A DNA stretch of 37,051 nt from assembly GCF_014203695.1 (NCBI RefSeq), contig NZ_JACHJO010000017.1, positions 1 through 37,051 of the forward strand, in the 5' to 3' direction. Below, piece by piece: positions 13,508 through 21,429 of the stretch (within the stretch, counting starts at the first letter, position 1; each line of letters begins with the position of its first letter). The notes under the pieces are model-generated. The model searched no databases and was not told the origin of the DNA. It worked only from the letters and a program-made list of their open reading frames with translations. Source of the DNA: Nocardiopsis algeriensis. Its GTDB lineage: Bacteria; Actinomycetota; Actinomycetes; Streptosporangiales; Streptosporangiaceae. The translations under genes and the position numbers were made by a program.

Positions 13508-15727
13508 CTAGGCCAGTCGCCAGGGCGCCTTGCGTGAGCCCGGCTTGATGATGTGACCGGCCTCGCGCAACTCGGCCAGGGCCGCCTTGACCGCGGTCGC
13601 CCCGCAGCCGGGACGCCCCTGGAGCTGCTCCACCACCTCGCTGGTGGTGGCCACCTTGCGCTCGCGCAGCACGGCCAGGACCTCGGCGGCTGCCCCGCTC
13701 ACCCCGGCCGGGGCGGCGACCTGGTCCCGGGCGGTCTGGGCCGCGGCCGCCTTCTCCTGCCGCGCCAGGCCCAGGTCAACCAGCACCCGGTGCGGCACCT
13801 GCGGAGGCAGGGTCACCCCCACCGCCGGGCCGCCCGGCGCGTCCCCGGCGGGGGCGGGCGTGCGGGGGGCCCGTTCCACCGCCTGTCCCGTCAGCAGCCG
13901 GCGGCCGCGCGCGATGCGGGCCGCGATCTCCTCGGCCGCGGCGGCCTCGGCGGCGTCGGCGTCGTGCAGGCGGGAGGCGAACATGCCGCTGGTGCCCTCG
14001 TCCAACGCATCGGCGCTGAAGGGGTCCAGGTCTTTGACTTGGACCTGGGCGGCCTGGGCCATGAGGCGGGCGGTGACCTCGTCGCCGGAGTAGGCGGTGC
14101 GCATCACGCAGTCCCGGCCCTTCAGGCTCACGGCCAGGCCCTTGTTGCGGGGCTCGTTCTCGGGGTCGGGCAGGCGGGCGGGGTTGGACTTGGGGAAGTC
14201 GCGCATGAAGATGCTGGCCTGGTTGGCCTTCATCTTGAGCGAGACGGCGTTGGCGGCGGTGGCATTGGCGCGCACGCTGTCGTGGCCGAAGTCCTCCAGT
14301 CCGAACCCTTGGGTGATGACCACGACCGTGACCCCTGAGGAGCGGCCCTTGCGGCACAGCCAGCCGACTTTCTTGGCCAGGTCGGGGTCGGCGGCGACCT
14401 CGTAGAACTCATCGAAGAGCAGCGCGATGCCGGGGAAGTCGCGGCTGGGAGCGAATCCGCTGGTGCCCTGGGCGGCCAGGTAGCGGCCGCGTTCTTTGAC
14501 CAGCGTGATCAGCCCGTCGATGAGGGTGTGCCAGGTCTGGGGTTCGGAGTCGCCGATGAACCAGTTGGCGTGTTCGGCGATCAGCGGGGAGGACTGACCG
14601 CCCTTGGGGTCGACGTAGATGGTGTAGGTACAGCCGGTCTGCATCATCCCCAGCATCAGCCCCTCCGACAGCGAGGACTTGCCCGAGCCGGTGACGCCGC
14701 CGATATAGCCCGACCACATGGACGTGCCGTCGTAGAGCAGCCACTCGGGCTCGCCGTCGCCGTCGACGTAGCGGCCCAGCCGGATCAGCGTCTTGCCCTG
14801 GCGTTCGACCACCCGGGAGCGGCCGTCCTCCAGCGGCACGGGCACGTCCATGATCTGGCGGCTGATCGCGCGGATCCAAAACACCGTCGGGTCGGGTTCG
14901 GCGCCGTCGGCGGGGGAGTCGTCCTCGATCTCCAGCTGGGAGGGGCTGATCTTCAGCGCGGTGCCCAGCCGGCCGATGTTGGCGCGCACCATCTCCGCGC
15001 CCTGGCCGTCGGCGACGGTCTCCACCTTGGCCAGCACCCCGAACGTGGTCGGCTCGGCCTTGATCAGGCGGGCGCCGGACAAGATCTTGCCCTGGGCGGC
15101 CACGTGGCTGTCCCAGCGGGTGGTGATGCGCCCGTGCAGGTCGGCGGGGACCGCGGCGCCGGAGGCCTCGGGGTCGGGCAGGGGGCCGGTGAAGATCTTC
15201 TCCAGGCCGGGGCGGCGCACCACCAGGGCGTGGCGGTGGTGCTGCCACCAGCGCGCCGACACCCCCAGCAGGGTGAGTATCCCGGCGGCGGCGGTGGTGC
15301 TCCACCCCTGCGCCGTGGCGGGGGCGGCGGCCGCCACCACGGCGGTGTAGGCCACCGCCGCACCGGCCACGACGCGGGTGTGGCCGGTCTCGGTGGCGGC
15401 CCAGGCCGAGGCCAGCGGGTAGCGGCGCCGGGCCCAGCGGGAGCGCAGCACCTGCGGGGTGACCGCGGCGGCCAGGCCCGCCCCGGCGGCGGCGATGAGG
15501 GAGGCCGCCGCCGGGGCCAGGCCGGCCTGGGCGGCCATGCCGGTGTACAGGGCGCTGGAGGCGAACACGGCCCCGCCCCAGTACCAGGGGGTGAACACGT
15601 GGGAGTACATGCGCCGCAGCGACCCTTCACCGGGGCGGGTGAGTCCGTCCCAGGCCTGGGTGAGGATGCCTTCGGCGCTCCAGCTTCGCTGGCGGGCAGC
15701 AGCGGGGGGTGCGGTGGTCGTGGCCAC
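13508..15727 (-). CDS. traB: TraB-like FtsK/SpoIIIE DNA translocase, 739 aa
   Basis: Main conjugation protein of actinomycete plasmids: a membrane-anchored hexameric ATPase that moves double-stranded DNA to the recipient. Start GTG at 15727 has AAGGAGG 5 bases upstream; the open frame beyond is not coding. Seen: N-terminal hydrophobic helices (about 50-95 and 118-155), then the FtsK-like motor with Walker A GGVTGSGKSS (343-352) and Walker B GIALLFDE (433-440), the VDPKGGQ motif (372-378), an ITQ sensor-like motif (471-473) and a C-terminal winged helix (about 665-739, VLAVLRERKVATTSEVVEQL, then LREAGHIIKPGSR) like the FtsK-gamma/TraB DNA-binding domain. Homologous repeat blocks lie downstream (13374) and beyond its upstream neighbour (16270). 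Confidence 0.9.
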   Translation of the reverse strand: MATTTAPPAAARQRSWSAEGILTQAWDGLTRPGEGSLRRMYSHVFTPWYWGGAVFASSALYTGMAAQAGLAPAAASLIAAAGAGLAAAVTPQVLRSRWARRRYPLASAWAATETGHTRVVAGAAVAYTAVVAAAAPATAQGWSTTAAAGILTLLGVSARWWQHHRHALVVRRPGLEKIFTGPLPDPEASGAAVPADLHGRITTRWDSHVAAQGKILSGARLIKAEPTTFGVLAKVETVADGQGAEMVRANIGRLGTALKISPSQLEIEDDSPADGAEPDPTVFWIRAISRQIMDVPVPLEDGRSRVVERQGKTLIRLGRYVDGDGEPEWLLYDGTSMWSGYIGGVTGSGKSSLSEGLMLGMMQTGCTYTIYVDPKGGQSSPLIAEHANWFIGDSEPQTWHTLIDGLITLVKERGRYLAAQGTSGFAPSRDFPGIALLFDEFYEVAADPDLAKKVGWLCRKGRSSGVTVVVITQGFGLEDFGHDSVRANATAANAVSLKMKANQASIFMRDFPKSNPARLPDPENEPRNKGLAVSLKGRDCVMRTAYSGDEVTARLMAQAAQVQVKDLDPFSADALDEGTSGMFASRLHDADAAEAAAAEEIAARIARGRRLLTGQAVERAPRTPAPAGDAPGGPAVGVTLPPQVPHRVLVDLGLARQEKAAAAQTARDQVAAPAGVSGAAAEVLAVLRERKVATTSEVVEQLQGRPGCGATAVKAALAELREAGHIIKPGSRKAPWRLA

Positions 15728-15766
15728 GTCGGCCTCCTTGGGTCGATGGTGGGGCGGGTGTCGGTC

Positions 15767-15846
15767 ACGCGGGCGCCGGAGGAATGCTTCCGGCGCCCGC
15801 GTGGCGGGCACCCGCCCCCGCGCAACACCCGGTTGCGCGGGGGCGG
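15767..15846 (-). terminator. Two tandem perfect hairpins upstream of traB
   Basis: ACGCGGGCGCCGGA/TCCGGCGCCCGCGT (15767-15802, 14-bp arms) and CCGCCCCCGCGCAAC/GTTGCGCGGGGGCGG (15812-15846, 15-bp arms). They follow the stop at 15853 and precede the traB ribosome site, so they end or attenuate readthrough into traB. Confidence 0.7.
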
Positions 15847-15852
15847 CCGGGG

Positions 15853-16236
15853 TCAGTCGGCGGTGTAGTAGGACTTCTTGGTGGCGGCCGCCGCGGCGTC
15901 GGCGTGGGCCTGGGCCACGGCGGCGTTGAGCCGTACGACCGCGTCGGTGGCGTGGGCCACCTGGGTGCGTGCCATCGCCACGGCCTCCTGGCCCTGGGCC
16001 AGGCGGGCGAGCATCTCCTCGCCCATGCCCGCCCGGCGTGCGGCGTTGAGCAGCCCCTCGTAGTGGGGCAGCACGACGGTGTCGACGAAGGTGGTGTGGG
16101 CGCGCATCGCGGCGACGTCGCCCTCGAAGGAGGGCAGGTCCACCACGACTTGCACGGCCTGCTGGGTGGCGGTCGCGGTGCCGCCGGAGGCGGCGGCCTG
16201 GCTGGGGCCGGCGGAGTCGGGGGTGTTCTCGGACAT
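15853..16236 (-). CDS. Helical transfer-region protein, 127 aa
   Basis: ATG at 16236 with AAGGAG 7 bases upstream. A short Ser/Ala/Thr-rich start is followed by an almost wholly helical protein (EGLLNAARRAGMGEEMLARL, then LNAAVAQAHADAAAAATKK), possibly a coiled-coil oligomer. No membrane segment. It lies between the two repeat blocks with traB, so a partner or regulator of TraB is a reasonable guess; no family recognised. Confidence 0.6.
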   Translation of the reverse strand: MSENTPDSAGPSQAAASGGTATATQQAVQVVVDLPSFEGDVAAMRAHTTFVDTVVLPHYEGLLNAARRAGMGEEMLARLAQGQEAVAMARTQVAHATDAVVRLNAAVAQAHADAAAAATKKSYYTAD

Positions 16237-16269
16237 GGGACAGCTCCTTGACTGCGGGTGACATCACGG

Positions 16270-16402
16270 GTGTGGTCGCGGACGCGACCGAACCGGCCGG
16301 GCCCCGGTCTGGGGGCCCAACGACCAAAAAAATTGGTGGAAACCGGTAGAAAACAGGCGACCGAATCCCGTTCGGTCGGGGTTCGGTCGCCGTTTGGTCG
16401 GT
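16270..16402. repeat. CGACCGAA repeat block, copy 2 (candidate transfer locus)
   Basis: Six octamers of CGACC(G/A)AA type: direct at 16285, 16321 and 16358, inverted at 16371, 16382 and 16393. A perfect GGTCGCG-GA-CGCGACC palindrome lies at the left. The block shows long stretches identical to 13374-13495. Located between the 326-aa gene (stop 16413) and the 127-aa gene (start 16236). Confidence 0.55.
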
Positions 16403-16412
16403 GACGCTGCGT

Positions 16413-17393
16413 CTACCGTCCTCGGGTGAGGTAGTCGCCGTCGGCGGCGTCGGGGGTGGCGGAGCGGGCGTCGGCGACCACGGTGTGGGTGCGCTCCAGC
16501 TCCTCGCGCACCGCCCGGCACGTGATGGCGGCCTCGGTGTTGGCCGCACCGGCGGCGGAAACCTCCGTGACCGCGATGGCGCCCATGGCGTGGGAGGCCA
16601 TGCCGGCCGCCAGCGCGTCCATGTCGGCGGCGATGCGGTCCATGTAGAGGGCGTAGGAGTCCAGGGCGGCCAGGTGCGCGTCCAGGGTCTCGGCGTCGGA
16701 CAAATCGATCACGGGAACCATCTCCTTGTTGGTGGTGCGCAGGCCCGCGACCAGCTCGCGGGCCAGGGCGCGGTCACGGTCGTGGCGGGCAAGGTCAGCA
16801 AGCTCCTCCTCGGCGGTGCCTGCGGGCCGGTCGCCGTCGGCGACCGGGGGCTCCTGGGGCCCCTCGGGCTCCTCCCGGCCCTGGTCCGGAGCCTCTTTGC
16901 GGCGCAGGGGCACCACGTTGTCGGGCACCTCGCTGTCAGCGGCATCGGAGCGGGCGGCCGGCTCCTGCTCGTCCGGGTGCGCATCCGCACCCGAACGCTT
17001 GTGCCCGCGGGCCTTGAGCAGGGCGTAGCCCTTCTTGACCAGGCCCTGCTTCTCCTGCTTGCGGGCCTTGCGGGCGGCCTTGCGCTCGGGGCGCGACAGC
17101 CGCCGCCGGGCACGCCAGGCGTCGGCGTCCTCCAGGGCGTCCTCCCACCAGTGCCGCACCAGGTCCTTGATGCGGATCCGGCGCGGCTCCAGAGCGGGCG
17201 GCAGCGGCCGGCCCTCGGACAGGGCCTTCTCCCAGGCCCGCAGCCGCTCCTTGTCGGCGGCCATGCGGGCGGTGCGGTAGGCCACCGACGGCGGGGTCTG
17301 GCCCTTGAGGATGGCGGAGGTGTCCTTGATGCCGCCCCCGGCGGTGCCCCAGGTGACCAGGGCCGCCAGGATCATGGCGCTGAACGGGTCCAC
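16413..17393 (-). CDS. Transfer-region protein with N-terminal membrane helix, 326 aa
   Basis: GTG at 17393 has GGAGG about 6 bases upstream and lies 2 bp after the preceding stop (17396), so it is co-transcribed. One hydrophobic helix at residues 3-20 (PFSAMILAALVTWGTAGG), then a highly basic zone (about 90-135, RPERKAARKARKQEKQGLVKK), an acidic, Pro/Glu-rich linker (140-200) and a helical C-terminus containing repeated Ala/Met-rich stretches. Layout suggests a membrane-tethered, nucleic-acid- or protein-binding scaffold of the transfer apparatus. Family not recognised. Confidence 0.6.
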   Translation of the reverse strand: MDPFSAMILAALVTWGTAGGGIKDTSAILKGQTPPSVAYRTARMAADKERLRAWEKALSEGRPLPPALEPRRIRIKDLVRHWWEDALEDADAWRARRRLSRPERKAARKARKQEKQGLVKKGYALLKARGHKRSGADAHPDEQEPAARSDAADSEVPDNVVPLRRKEAPDQGREEPEGPQEPPVADGDRPAGTAEEELADLARHDRDRALARELVAGLRTTNKEMVPVIDLSDAETLDAHLAALDSYALYMDRIAADMDALAAGMASHAMGAIAVTEVSAAGAANTEAAITCRAVREELERTHTVVADARSATPDAADGDYLTRGR

Positions 17394-17395
17394 GC

Positions 17396-17830
17396 TCAGC
17401 CTCCGATCAGGGCGCTCATCAGCCCGGTGGCGGCCCCGGCACCGGCCTCACGCAGGCCGCCGTGCAGGGAGCCGATGATGCCGCCCGCGTACATGGCAGC
17501 GATCGGGGTCAGGACGAAGCTGATGATCGCGGCCTTGTTGCAGGTCCGGTCCACCATGAGGTCGGCGATGATCACGATGGTGCCGATCAGCGCACCCACG
17601 CCCAGGATCATCGAGGGGGAGACCCCGCCGCCGAAGAGCCCGCCGACCGCGCCCGCGATCGCGCCGGCACCGAGGTTGAGGATGTAGCCGATCCAGCCGC
17701 CGACCTCCGAGGCGGCCAGGGCCAGCGAGCCCAGCGCAGCCAGGGAAATGGGCAGCCACCAGTGCTTGCCCCACTTCTTGTTGGTCAGCCAGGCCGCGGC
17801 GAACAGGCCGACAGCCGTGATGAAGTACAT
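17396..17830 (-). CDS. Multi-pass membrane protein of transfer region, 144 aa
   Basis: ATG at 17830 with CAGGAG 7 bases upstream. Four hydrophobic segments: residues 1-15, 25-42 (WWLPISLAALGSLALAA), 47-70 glycine-rich (GYILNLGAGAIAGAVGGLFGG) and 75-120. The Gly/Ala-rich pattern resembles small Spd/Tra pore-associated proteins of mycelial plasmids. Coupled to the downstream 326-aa gene. Confidence 0.65.
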   Translation of the reverse strand: MYFITAVGLFAAAWLTNKKWGKHWWLPISLAALGSLALAASEVGGWIGYILNLGAGAIAGAVGGLFGGGVSPSMILGVGALIGTIVIIADLMVDRTCNKAAIISFVLTPIAAMYAGGIIGSLHGGLREAGAGAATGLMSALIGG

Positions 17831-17865
17831 GGGTGGTTCTCCTGTCTACGCAGGTAGAGGCGGTT

Positions 17866-18408
17866 TCAGAGGAGTTCGGTGATCGCTCCGGCCAGCGAGC
17901 CGAGCACGATCCACAGCGCGGCGGCCCCCAGCAGCAGCGCGGCGGTGCGCGCGGCCGAGACCATCGACCAGGCCAGGAGGATGGCGGCCGCCATGACCGG
18001 CAGCGATACGGCCAGGCGCACCACCTCCGCGGCCCGCAGCAGGCGGTGGTCGGGCAAGTGGTCACCCTTGAGGGCCTGCTCCCACAGGTGCTTGAGGCCG
18101 GGGGCGGCCTGGTGCACCAGGTCGGGCGGGCGCAGGTGCTCACCAGCCCAAGCGCGCAGCCTGGCGATGCGCTCCAGGTCCAGGCCCCCCGTCTCCTTGG
18201 GTGCGCGGGCCTGAGGCTTTTGCGCAGCGGGCGGCTCCGGTTCGGGGGCCGGGGGCGGAGGGGCCGGCGGCGTGGTCGGCTCCGGTTCCGGGGCGGTAGC
18301 GGGCCGGGGCCCGGGCACGGCCCGCAGCGGCGGGGCGGCCTCAGGGCTCCGGCGATGATCGTGGTGCGTGCCCGGGATCGGGGACGCGGGGTCGGGTAGG
18401 GCACCCAT
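17866..18408 (-). CDS. Pro-rich membrane protein, 180 aa
   Basis: ATG at 18408 is chosen because GGAGGGG lies 4-5 bases upstream; an in-frame TTG at 18420 is less likely. The first 75 residues are Pro/Glu-rich and probably disordered and cytoplasmic, then a helical segment (LDLERIARLRAWAGEHL), and two C-terminal membrane helices (VVRLAVSLPVMAAAILLAW and TAALLLGAAALWIVLGSLAG). Transfer-region context; probably part of a membrane complex. Family not recognised. Confidence 0.6.
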   Translation of the reverse strand: MGALPDPASPIPGTHHDHRRSPEAAPPLRAVPGPRPATAPEPEPTTPPAPPPPAPEPEPPAAQKPQARAPKETGGLDLERIARLRAWAGEHLRPPDLVHQAAPGLKHLWEQALKGDHLPDHRLLRAAEVVRLAVSLPVMAAAILLAWSMVSAARTAALLLGAAALWIVLGSLAGAITELL

Positions 18409-18438
18409 CGGCCCCTCCAATTCGGTGATGTGTGCAGG

Positions 18439-18624
18439 TCAGGTATCGAACAGCGCAGGCTGCACGACGTCGTCGGGGTAGTGCTCGGCCAGGTGCTCGT
18501 CCACCTGGTCCTCAGCCAGCGGGCGGGTGCGCACGATGTCTCCGCGCCAGGAGCAGGAGCACTGGGGCCAGTGCAGGACCCAGTCAGGGACCGGCACCGG
18601 CTCGATGCGGGTGCGGTGGTTCAT
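18439..18624 (-). CDS. Small hypothetical protein, 61 aa
   Basis: ATG at 18624 overlaps the stop of the 136-aa gene (18621) by 4 bp. The product (MNHRTRIEPVPVPDWVLHW) has W-x-x-CSCSWRGD and then H-rich LAEHYPDD; C-x-C and histidines suggest a zinc site. Similar short C/W-containing proteins follow zinc-ribbon genes in actinomycete plasmids. Function unknown. Confidence 0.55.
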   Translation of the reverse strand: MNHRTRIEPVPVPDWVLHWPQCSCSWRGDIVRTRPLAEDQVDEHLAEHYPDDVVQPALFDT

Positions 18625-19031
18625 GCCGCCGCCTGCGGTTGGGGCGAGGTGCTCTGACAGCCCTGCGGGCACCTGCGCCCGTTGCCCGTGGGCAGGCAGT
18701 AGGGGTGCAGCTCCCCGCACGAGGTACAGGTGCAGCGCGCCAGATAGGCGCGGGCCAGCGACCGTTCGCGAGCCGGGCTCAAGGGGCGCACCGGACGGGC
18801 CAGGCTGCGGCGGTACAGGTTCGCGGTGCGAACCCCGCCGATGTTCCCGGCCCGGTTGGACCGCCACTTGAGCTGGCCGGCCACCTCCAGGCCCGCGATG
18901 CTCAGGCCTTCGGCCCGTAGCTGGGCTTTGGTGCGCAGGTCCGGGTCGAAGAGGCGGCTCCAGCCCCACGGGAACGTGGGGACGCCGAAGCGTTCGCCGG
19001 TCAGGTCGAGGAACGGGTGCAAGGCGGCCAC
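18621..19031 (-). CDS. Zinc-ribbon-like protein, 136 aa
   Basis: GTG at 19031 is preferred (AAGGAG about 8 bases upstream); ATG at 19049 is the alternative. N-terminus LDLTGERFGVPTFPWGWSRLF and the segment LRTKAQLRAEGLSIAGLEVAG are conserved-looking; the C-terminal 45 residues carry a cysteine cluster (CTCTSCGELHPYCLPTGNGR, then CPQGCQ) likely to bind zinc. Matches my memory of a recurrent actinomycete conjugative-plasmid family of unknown role. Coupled to the small gene that follows. Confidence 0.6.
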   Translation of the reverse strand: MAALHPFLDLTGERFGVPTFPWGWSRLFDPDLRTKAQLRAEGLSIAGLEVAGQLKWRSNRAGNIGGVRTANLYRRSLARPVRPLSPARERSLARAYLARCTCTSCGELHPYCLPTGNGRRCPQGCQSTSPQPQAAA

Positions 19032-19054
19032 AGAGTCTTCTCCTTCCATGTGTG

Positions 19055-19119
19055 GGGCCGCCGCCCGTGCGGGCGGCGGCCCGTGGATCGTGGTGGCCCG
19101 CCCCGCACGGGCGGGCCAC
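19055..19119 (-). terminator. Two GC hairpins upstream of 19031 gene
   Basis: GGGCCGCCGCCCG/CGGGCGGCGGCCC (19055-19082) and GTGGCCCGCCC/GGGCGGGCCAC (19093-19119). They separate the SpdB-like transcript from the zinc-ribbon unit. 19120-19287 holds no gene, only two copies of GGTTCGCGCGGC. Confidence 0.6.
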
Positions 19120-19287
19120 GAGCTGAAGGTGGTCTCGGGATCGGGGTCTCCTTCCTGTGAGGGGCGTGCGGGTGGGCACCAGGGTTCGCGCGGCGCCACC
19201 TCACCCCGCGCAACGGGGGTGGCAGTGGTTCGCGCGGCACCGGAGTGGTGCCCGCACCCGCCCGACCGCTAGGGGCCGGGCAGGTGT

Positions 19288-19360
19288 GGGCACCCGCCGG
19301 AGCAGGCGGGTGGGCACCCCTGGGCACCTCCAGGTCAGGAGGGGTGCCCAGGGGTGCCCA
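19288..19360 (-). terminator. Long hairpin built of GGGCACC repeats after SpdB-like gene
   Basis: 19311-19331 and 19338-19360 form a near-perfect stem of about 21 bp around AGGTCA; a second stem (GGGCACCCGCC/GGCGGGTGGGC) lies at 19288-19316. GGGCACC or its complement occurs seven times between 19174 and 19359 and four more times in the 3' part of the adjoining gene (19534, 19543, 19566, 19648). Probably a strong terminator; the repeat density is unusual. Confidence 0.6.
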
Positions 19361-19371
19361 GGGGGTACGAG

Positions 19372-20511
19372 TCAGCCCCGCATCTGCGGGGGCAGGTGGC
19401 GGTTCACGGTGCGGCGGGACACCCCCGCCTCGGTCGCGATCGCCGACACCGACGGGGTGGCCCCGGTGGCGGCCAGGCGCTTGTAGGCGGCCAGCACCGC
19501 GGCCCGGTTGCGCTCACCCTCGCTGCCCGGGGTGGGCACCCTGGGCACCGTCCGGTCGTCGACGGCGGGCACCCGGCGGGCCGGGGTGCTCTGCGGAAAC
19601 CCGAACCCCGCGGTGAAGGGCCCATCGGTGATCGCGGAGGCGTCGTCGGGCACCCGCTCGTTACCGATGGCGGGGCCGGCCCCGATGGGGCGCATGAGCG
19701 TCAGCTCCTGCTCCAGCGCGAACCGCTGCTTGAGCAACTCCGCGTCGGCGCGCTGGGCGGCCAGCTGCGCTTCCACCTGGCGCTGGAGCGCCTCCTGGCG
19801 CATCTGGTGCTCGGCCTCCTGGCGGATGCGCTCGGCGTCGGCGTCGGCCTGCTGGCGCATCCGGTCGGCCTCGGCCTGGGCGGCAGTCAGCTCCATCTCC
19901 GCTTCGGCCTTGGCGCGGGCGTAGGCGGCCTGGCGGCGGATCTCAGCCAGCTCGCGCTTCTCGTCCTCGGTCAGGTCCGTGGACAGCGCCAGCTCGCGCT
20001 CGCGATCGGCGTCCCGCTCGGCCTGAGCAGCCTCCTCGGCCTCCAGGCGCTCCTTCTCGGCGGCCTGGGCGGCCGCGGCCCGGTCGGCATCGCGGCGCTG
20101 CTCCCACGCGGTGCGGGCAGCCAGCGCGATGTGCCACAGGAACTTGGAGCCGATCGGGACCAGCGCGAACGCGACCTGCTCGGTGCCCCAGTGGTGACAG
20201 CCCAGCAGGAGACCGGCGGCGGCCGCCGCGATCCACCCGCCGATACTGGCCAAGCGCCGCACGTCGGGCGCGACCCAGGCCACCAGGACGGTGGACACGA
20301 TCAGGACGTCGGCGAAGACTCCGGCGGCCCACCCGGCGGGGCCGTTGCCGATGATGTCGGCGGCGGTGTTGGCCACCCACATCAGTGACAGCAGGGAGGG
20401 AACGGCCGCGGCGGCCACCACCAGGCGGGTCGGGGTGAACCACCCGGCCAGGCCGGAAGCGGCGGTCGGCGCGGTCGGCATCGGGTCAGTGGTCTTCTTC
20501 AAGAGCTTCAT
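19372..20511 (-). CDS. SpdB-like spread protein: membrane helices, coiled coil, C-terminal HTH, 379 aa
   Basis: Spd proteins are needed for plasmid spread through recipient mycelium (pock formation). Seen: four hydrophobic segments within residues 20-140 (TRLVVAAAAVPSLLSLMWVA; GVFADVLIVSTVLVAWVA; IGGWIAAAAAGLLLG; FALVPIGSKFLWHIALAA), then about 130 residues of charged coiled coil rich in Ala/Glu/Arg/Gln (about 140-275), and a C-terminal helix-turn-helix (about 335-375, AAYKRLAATGATPSVSAIAT, then EAGVSRRTVNRHL). This order (TM, coiled coil, HTH) is typical of SpdB2-type proteins. ATG at 20511. It is the last gene of a run of tiny overlapping genes. Upstream factor-dependent control probably lies at 22440-22570. 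Confidence 0.8.
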   Translation of the reverse strand: MKLLKKTTDPMPTAPTAASGLAGWFTPTRLVVAAAAVPSLLSLMWVANTAADIIGNGPAGWAAGVFADVLIVSTVLVAWVAPDVRRLASIGGWIAAAAAGLLLGCHHWGTEQVAFALVPIGSKFLWHIALAARTAWEQRRDADRAAAAQAAEKERLEAEEAAQAERDADRERELALSTDLTEDEKRELAEIRRQAAYARAKAEAEMELTAAQAEADRMRQQADADAERIRQEAEHQMRQEALQRQVEAQLAAQRADAELLKQRFALEQELTLMRPIGAGPAIGNERVPDDASAITDGPFTAGFGFPQSTPARRVPAVDDRTVPRVPTPGSEGERNRAAVLAAYKRLAATGATPSVSAIATEAGVSRRTVNRHLPPQMRG

Positions 20512-20513
20512 CG

Positions 20514-20648
20514 TCAGCCCTCCTTCGGGGTGCGGGGGCGGGAGTGGGTGGTGTGGGTCATCAGGGCGGGGCCGCCGGTGGCGGCCAGGAGCAGCGCGGG
20601 GATCACAGCCGTCAAGGCGGCCGCGGCGATGATCAGCACGGCGATCAC
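20514..20648 (-). CDS. Tiny membrane protein of spd operon, 44 aa
   Basis: GTG at 20648 overlaps the previous stop (GTGA). One hydrophobic helix (IAVLIIAAAALTAVIPALLL) and a basic tail. Followed 2 bp later by the SpdB-like gene. Size and position fit the small Spd membrane proteins; the exact start is set by the overlap. Confidence 0.55.
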   Translation of the reverse strand: MIAVLIIAAAALTAVIPALLLAATGGPALMTHTTHSRPRTPKEG

Positions 20649-20764
20649 CGGCGGGCCCCGCAGCTGGCGCACACGTAGGCCGCGCGCATCACGTCCCAGG
20701 CCATCTGCTGTCCGCAGTGCCAGTAGGTCGCGCAGCAACGCAGGAAGCGGGCGAAGTGGCTCAT
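20645..20764 (-). CDS. Tiny cysteine-containing protein, 39 aa
   Basis: ATG at 20764 overlaps the previous stop by 4 bp (ATGA). Sequence MSHFARFLRCCATYWHCGQQ, later CASCGARR: four to five cysteines in C-x-x-C-like pairs, so probably a zinc-binding micro-protein. Similar short proteins occur in Streptomyces spd operons. Confidence 0.55.
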   Translation of the reverse strand: MSHFARFLRCCATYWHCGQQMAWDVMRAAYVCASCGARR

Positions 20765-20934
20765 GCGTCCACCTCCGGCTCCTGGTCGCCGCTGTCGACG
20801 AGGCGCTCCAGGTCCGGCAGCGCGTAGAGCGCCACCACGACCGCGATGGCAGAGACTGCCCAGGACTGGGACAGCATCAGAATCCCCACCAGCCCGGTCA
20901 GCGCCCCCAGGGGAACGAGCCACTTCATGCTCAT
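20761..20934 (-). CDS. Tiny two-helix membrane protein, 57 aa
   Basis: ATG at 20934 overlaps the previous stop (ATGA). Residues 5-40 form one or two membrane helices (WLVPLGALTGLVGILML; AVSAIAVVVALYAL), with an acidic C-terminus (DSGDQEPEVDA). Part of the same tightly overlapped operon. Confidence 0.55.
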   Translation of the reverse strand: MSMKWLVPLGALTGLVGILMLSQSWAVSAIAVVVALYALPDLERLVDSGDQEPEVDA

Positions 20935-21269
20935 GCCGCCACCCCCTGCTCCTGGCTGGTGGTGGTGCGGGGGCCGCAGACGGTGGCCAGCGGGGCCGGG
21001 GCCGGCCCCAGCACCTGCTGCACGGCCAGCACCAACAGGTTCCGGGGCAGGGGGCCCAGCACCTCGCGGTAGGCCTGGAGCAAGGCCGCGAGGTGCTGCC
21101 GCTGGCCGGTGGTGCTGTGTGCCTCCACGCGGTGGGTGGCGGCCTCCAGCTCTGCCACCAGGGCAGAGCCGGAGACGACCTCCCACTGGCACAGGGTGCA
21201 CTCACGGCGCTGCACGCCCGTGAACGGGGACGGGGGAGAGGAATCGGTAGGATCGATGGTGCGCATCAC
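20931..21269 (-). CDS. Hypothetical protein at head of spd operon, 112 aa
   Basis: GTG at 21269 (AAGGAG 6 bases upstream) or ATG at 21266. After a short start, ECTLCQWEVVSG contains a C-x-x-C; the rest is helical (ALVAELEAATHRVEAHSTTG, then LAALLQAYREVLGPLPRNLL). A single C-x-x-C with downstream His residues may bind zinc. First of five overlapping genes ending with the SpdB-like one. Family not recognised. Confidence 0.6.
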   Translation of the reverse strand: MMRTIDPTDSSPPSPFTGVQRRECTLCQWEVVSGSALVAELEAATHRVEAHSTTGQRQHLAALLQAYREVLGPLPRNLLVLAVQQVLGPAPAPLATVCGPRTTTSQEQGVAA

Positions 21270-21300
21270 GGTGTTCTCCTTTGCTGGTGGGACTGGGTGT

Positions 21301-21339
21301 GCGAGAGCCCGCCCGGGGTCCGATCCCGGGCGGGCTCGC
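21301..21339 (-). terminator. Hairpin between 21269 and 21430 genes
   Basis: GCGAGAGCCCGCCCGGG pairs with CCCGGGCGGGCTCGC with one bulged A and a 7-nt loop. Confidence 0.7.
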
Positions 21340-21429
21340 TTGTTCTCGTGGTGGACCCTGGTGGTCCCCCAGACCGCCCCGGCCGTGCGCGTGGTGCGCA
21401 GGGTCGGGGCGGACGGGCACCCCAGGGGT

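Noticed and set aside
15728..16549. Extended traB frame to 16549
   Set aside because: It overlaps the 127-aa gene and a repeat block; AAGGAGG before GTG 15727 marks the true start.
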